NCBI GenBank assembly: GCA_017405845.1
Contig: JAFQZQ010000031.1
Coordinates: 80,152 to 144,151 of the forward strand
From: Mogibacterium sp.
GTDB taxonomy: Bacteria; Bacillota; Clostridia; Peptostreptococcales; Anaerovoracaceae
DNA: 64,000 nucleotides
Direction: 5' to 3'
Below, in pieces: positions 62,003 to 64,000 of the stretch. A program made the translations under genes and the position numbers. How positions within the stretch are numbered: the stretch's first letter is position 1; each line of letters opens with the position of its first letter. The notes under the pieces are model-generated. The model was given only the letters and a program-made list of their open reading frames with translations. It searched no databases and had not been told where the DNA came from.

Positions 62003-62077
62003 TCACAGCAAAACAGCTACCCCGTCGAGGTAGTAGTAATAATAGTATTCTGCTGTGAAGATATTGTTTTGCTTCAT
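62003..62077 (-). CDS. Tyrosine-rich leader peptide of tpl (24 residues, Tyr11-16)
   Basis: The ORF begins ATG AAG CAA (MKQNNIFTAE), continues with six consecutive Tyr codons (TAC TAT TAT TAC TAC TAC) and ends LDGVAVLL and TGA. An AAGG lies 5 bases before the ATG. CACAGCA before the Tyr codons (62051-62057) can pair with TGCTGTG at the ORF end (62004-62010). The ORF end can alternatively pair with the terminator arm downstream. The chance of six Tyr codons directly before a tyrosine-lyase gene is small, so I read it as a regulatory leader peptide sensing tyrosine or Tyr-tRNA. Confidence 0.85.
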   Translation of the reverse strand: MKQNNIFTAEYYYYYYLDGVAVLL

Positions 62078-62111
62078 TTGACCTTGTTGTTTGTAAACTT
62101 GATTTTCGAAT

Positions 62112-62161
62112 ATAGCGATATGGTACTACCGTTGTTTGTGGATATCAACAAATATCGCTAT
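62112..62161 (-). repeat. 10-bp inverted repeat upstream of the tpl leader peptide
   Basis: ATAGCGATAT (62112-62121) and ATATCGCTAT (62152-62161) lie 30 bases apart, starting 5 bases after the upstream ATPase stop. No T-run follows. It may be an operator, part of the tpl promoter region or a weak terminator. Confidence 0.6.
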
Positions 62162-62166
62162 TGTTT

Positions 62167-62910
62167 TTATTTAAAATCACAAATAGCATCCATGATTTCC
62201 CTTATCCCGGGGCTGTCGCTATTCAATGGCTCTCCTTTCAGGCCAGCCATCATTATTCCGTTCTGAGCAGGTATCTCCGCAATAACGGCACCCTTGTCTC
62301 GTATCGCTTCTCTTACCATGGCTGCCTGTTCACGATCCGCTTTGTTGATGACGAAAAAGACAGGTTTTCCCAGCGTCTTGCCCATGTCATATATTTTTTC
62401 CGACAGATGGATCGACTCGTATGACGGATCAATTACCATGAGTATCACGTCGGCGCATCTGTCGAGTCCGCGTCCGAAATGCTCTACCCCGGCTTCCGTA
62501 TCGGTTATCACTATGTCATCATCGCCGGTGTCGAGATTGTCGAGAAACATCTTTCCGGTAAATCCTATGCCGCAGGCGCAGCCTTCTTCTGCCTCCGCGA
62601 TCTTGCCGACGGCAATCAGATGAAGTCCTTCTTCTCCGGAAAGGAATTCCTCAGGTATATCCGAAATATGCCATCTGCTGTCAAAGACTCTGCCCTTCTC
62701 ATCGAAAACACGATACGCGCCTTTCTTTCCTCCGAAATAATGTGTGAAATCTTCAGGCAGCTTAAAGCCAAGCTGCCGGTGGAGCCCGTAGTTGGACTCA
62801 TCGGAATCGATCACCAGCACATTCTTTCCATCCTTTTGGTATGCTCTCGCGAGGAGCGTTGCGACAGTACTCTTTCCGCATCCGCCTTTTCCGCATAGTA
62901 TTATCTTCAT
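62167..62910 (-). CDS. CooC-like MinD/ParA-family ATPase
   Basis: The 247-residue P-loop protein has a deviant Walker A (CGKGGCGKST), VIDSDESNYGLH, ITDTEAGVEHFGRG and a CACG motif (EEGCACGIGF), as in CooC-type nickel-insertion ATPases for carbon monoxide dehydrogenase. No CO dehydrogenase gene is near, so the client is unknown; other anaerobes carry similar orphan paralogs. The gene starts 39 bases after the acetyltransferase stop. The tpl leader follows. Confidence 0.82.
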   Translation of the reverse strand: MKIILCGKGGCGKSTVATLLARAYQKDGKNVLVIDSDESNYGLHRQLGFKLPEDFTHYFGGKKGAYRVFDEKGRVFDSRWHISDIPEEFLSGEEGLHLIAVGKIAEAEEGCACGIGFTGKMFLDNLDTGDDDIVITDTEAGVEHFGRGLDRCADVILMVIDPSYESIHLSEKIYDMGKTLGKPVFFVINKADREQAAMVREAIRDKGAVIAEIPAQNGIMMAGLKGEPLNSDSPGIREIMDAICDFK

Positions 62911-62949
62911 TTTCTGCTCCCTTCGGACAGTTCACGTCCTAAGCTGTGA

Positions 62950-63513
62950 TTAATCCATGTCTCTGATAGTCTTCACTCTCCGAGACCAGTCTTCTCTGGT
63001 GAGCTTTGAAATGTGCTCCGTCCGTCTGTCCATCATCTTGACCCATTCAGCATCTGTATTCGTATACTGGTATGTGAACCCGCATTTTTCCTGCACACGC
63101 CTTGACTTATCATTGCCTTCGAAATAACCGCACCAGAGGTTCTCAAGATGCAGGTCTTCAAATGCATAGCGAATGACCTCTGCCACGCCCTCAGGTATGA
63201 GTCCCTGCCCCCAGAAAGGCACTCCGATCCAGTAACCGATCTCAGCCTCAGTGTCCGGGAGACCGATGTTGCTCTGTTCTCCCACCATTAGTCCTATGCT
63301 TCCTATCGCTTTGCCATCCTCCTTCAGACATACAGCAAAAGTTCCGGGAGCTGACAAAACAGTCCTGATTATCTCAAGACTGTTTTTGACGCTTGTATGC
63401 ACAGGCCAGCCCGCTACCGGACCGATGCGTTCATCTTTAGCATATTCATATAACAACTCCGCATCCGTATCTTCCCACGGCCGGAGGATCAGTCTGTCTG
63501 TTGTCAGTATCAT
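62950..63513 (-). CDS. GNAT-family N-acetyltransferase (RimJ/RimL-like)
   Basis: The protein has 187 residues from the ATG at 63513, which has AAAGGGG upstream; the frame opens 62 codons earlier through non-coding sequence. The start [27 protein letters not shown] and the acetyl-CoA-binding [25 protein letters not shown] with [21 protein letters not shown] are typical of RimJ/RimL-type acetyltransferases, which modify N-termini of proteins or small amines. The substrate is unknown. Confidence 0.88.
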   Translation of the reverse strand: MILTTDRLILRPWEDTDAELLYEYAKDERIGPVAGWPVHTSVKNSLEIIRTVLSAPGTFAVCLKEDGKAIGSIGLMVGEQSNIGLPDTEAEIGYWIGVPFWGQGLIPEGVAEVIRYAFEDLHLENLWCGYFEGNDKSRRVQEKCGFTYQYTNTDAEWVKMMDRRTEHISKLTREDWSRRVKTIRDMD

Positions 63514-63635
63514 ATCGCAGCCCCTTTTTATTTGCGTCTGAAAACAGGTCATCATTCTCAAATAGCTCAACGCAGCCGGAAGTATTGCTATAAGTATAAA
63601 CCATGGAGCAAGCAGGCTGCGATTTATTTTTATAG

Positions 63636-63663
63636 CAAAATGCGGTTGCTTATCAGCAACCGC
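63636..63663 (-). terminator. Intrinsic terminator overlapping the stop of the FeoB-associated gene
   Basis: GCGGTTGCT and AGCAACCGC form a 9-bp stem with a GATA loop that contains part of the stop codon, followed by ATTTTGC on the minus strand. Confidence 0.8.
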
Positions 63664-63811
63664 CTCCGTTCTGTCTGTGCTTTGGACAGGAGTCTGCATA
63701 TGGACAGCCTATACAGGCATTACCTTTCTTCTTTTCCTTATAAATGTATCTGATGGCGAAGAACAGTATCGCCGCTATTATTATAATTGCTGCTATAGTA
63801 GCAATATTCAT
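63653..63811 (-). CDS. FeoB-associated Cys-rich membrane protein
   Basis: This 52-residue ORF begins [18 protein letters not shown] (one membrane helix, about 3-20), followed by a basic stretch ([10 protein letters not shown]) and a cysteine-rich tail [14 protein letters not shown] ending GGGC. This is the layout of the FeoB-associated small protein family. AAAGGAGG precedes the ATG at 63811. It follows a gene whose C-terminus enters at the window edge. Probable role: ferrous iron uptake or an Fe/redox function with FeoB. Confidence 0.85.
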   Translation of the reverse strand: MNIATIAAIIIIAAILFFAIRYIYKEKKKGNACIGCPYADSCPKHRQNGGGC

Positions 63812-63906
63812 CCTACCGTCCTCCTTTCTCTTTTCATTTCAGCATAATGCACGGCGAATAACTGCGCCGCGCACCATGCTGTTAAGATAAACACAATATT
63901 GGGGTT

Positions 63907-64000
63907 TTATGCTGTTGCTTTTGATGCTTTTGTGCTCTTGTGGAGCGCATACTGTTCGTCAAAGTGTGCTCTCACTTTTCTGCCGATGAGTATAAGAGCA
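63907..64000 (-). CDS. C-terminal fragment of a transporter-like protein, possibly FeoB
   Basis: The open frame enters from the window edge and ends at 63907 after ALILIGRKVRAHFDEQYALH and a Lys/Ala-rich tail. The fragment is only 30 residues, so the call rests on the FeoB-associated gene 95 bases downstream. Between the two lies an imperfect hairpin around AGCAT...ATGCT (63842-63882). Confidence 0.45.
   Translation of the reverse strand, partial: ALILIGRKVRAHFDEQYALHKSTKASKATA

Noticed and set aside
61244..62266. 340-codon plus-strand frame opposite tpl and its leader
   Set aside because: It spans tpl, the attenuator and the end of the ATPase gene in antisense, with no coding motif or ribosome site.
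1..64000. CRISPR array, prophage or transposase genes
   Set aside because: No regularly spaced repeats, integrase, capsid or transposase-like proteins were seen; the long inverted repeat at 45.5 kb has no coding capacity.

Overview
The window reads as a chromosome segment of an anaerobic, amino-acid-fermenting Firmicute (class Clostridia). The main reason is a complete D-proline reductase (prd) locus at 45.7-53.0 kb with an in-frame selenocysteine UGA, the hallmark of Stickland fermenters. Supporting signs are strong AGGAGG ribosome sites, sigma-A promoters, a SpoIIE-type phosphatase, RqcH and clostridial small families. A closer placement (Anaerovoracaceae / Family XIII relatives) is only my guess. 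No rRNA, CRISPR array, prophage or transposase was seen.

Layout. 0-8 kb: the end of a glycosyltransferase gene, an odd two-domain class II aldolase, rarD, an ECF sigma factor paired with a membrane-anchored beta-propeller protein, rqcH and tRNA-Val. 8.4-13.5 kb: a membrane SpoIIE phosphatase with a membrane acyltransferase-like protein, lspA-rluD, and small membrane proteins. 13.5-23 kb: a nitrilase, a YdcZ-type transporter and a pyrimidine operon pyrC-carB-pyrK-pyrD-pyrF-pyrE without carA or pyrB. 23-29.7 kb: thiN, a flavin oxidase, hslO, a CDF metal exporter and a glycosyltransferase, then rpsB-tsf. 29.7-36.4 kb: a five-gene operon (GPH symporter, two paralogous aminomutase-like PLP enzymes, TetR regulator, FGGY kinase) with a clear promoter and an 18-bp palindrome; this looks like an uncharacterised catabolic pathway. 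36.4-44 kb: MATE transporter, Fe-alcohol dehydrogenase, a stand-alone paralog of the PrdA N-terminal domain, flavodoxin and dnaE. 44-53 kb: a decayed phosphatase gene, a cysteine-synthase-like enzyme, a 167-bp nested inverted repeat and the prd locus. 53-60 kb: tRNA-Arg, MFS transporter, pepT, sirtuin, DUF2804, DUF4298, a DMT transporter and two methionine sulfoxide reductases. 59.9-64 kb: a decayed MATE-ATPase fusion gene, a tyrosine phenol-lyase gene, a CooC-like ATPase, an acetyltransferase and an iron-transport tail.

The most striking element is the leader of the tyrosine phenol-lyase gene (61.9-62.1 kb). A 24-codon ORF with six consecutive Tyr codons lies just upstream of an intrinsic terminator. 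The segment after the Tyr codons can pair with the terminator's 5' arm. This is a textbook attenuator layout reading tyrosine, placed before a tyrosine-degrading enzyme.

Metabolic logic: PrdF racemises L-proline, PrdA/PrdB reduce D-proline to 5-aminovalerate, and PrdC feeds electrons. PepT and tyrosine phenol-lyase fit the same peptide and amino-acid diet. PrdD and PrdE together match PrdA from its middle to its end and are split exactly at the position of PrdA's pyruvoyl-forming cleavage. With the separate N-domain paralog at 39.2 kb, all parts of PrdA also exist as individual genes.
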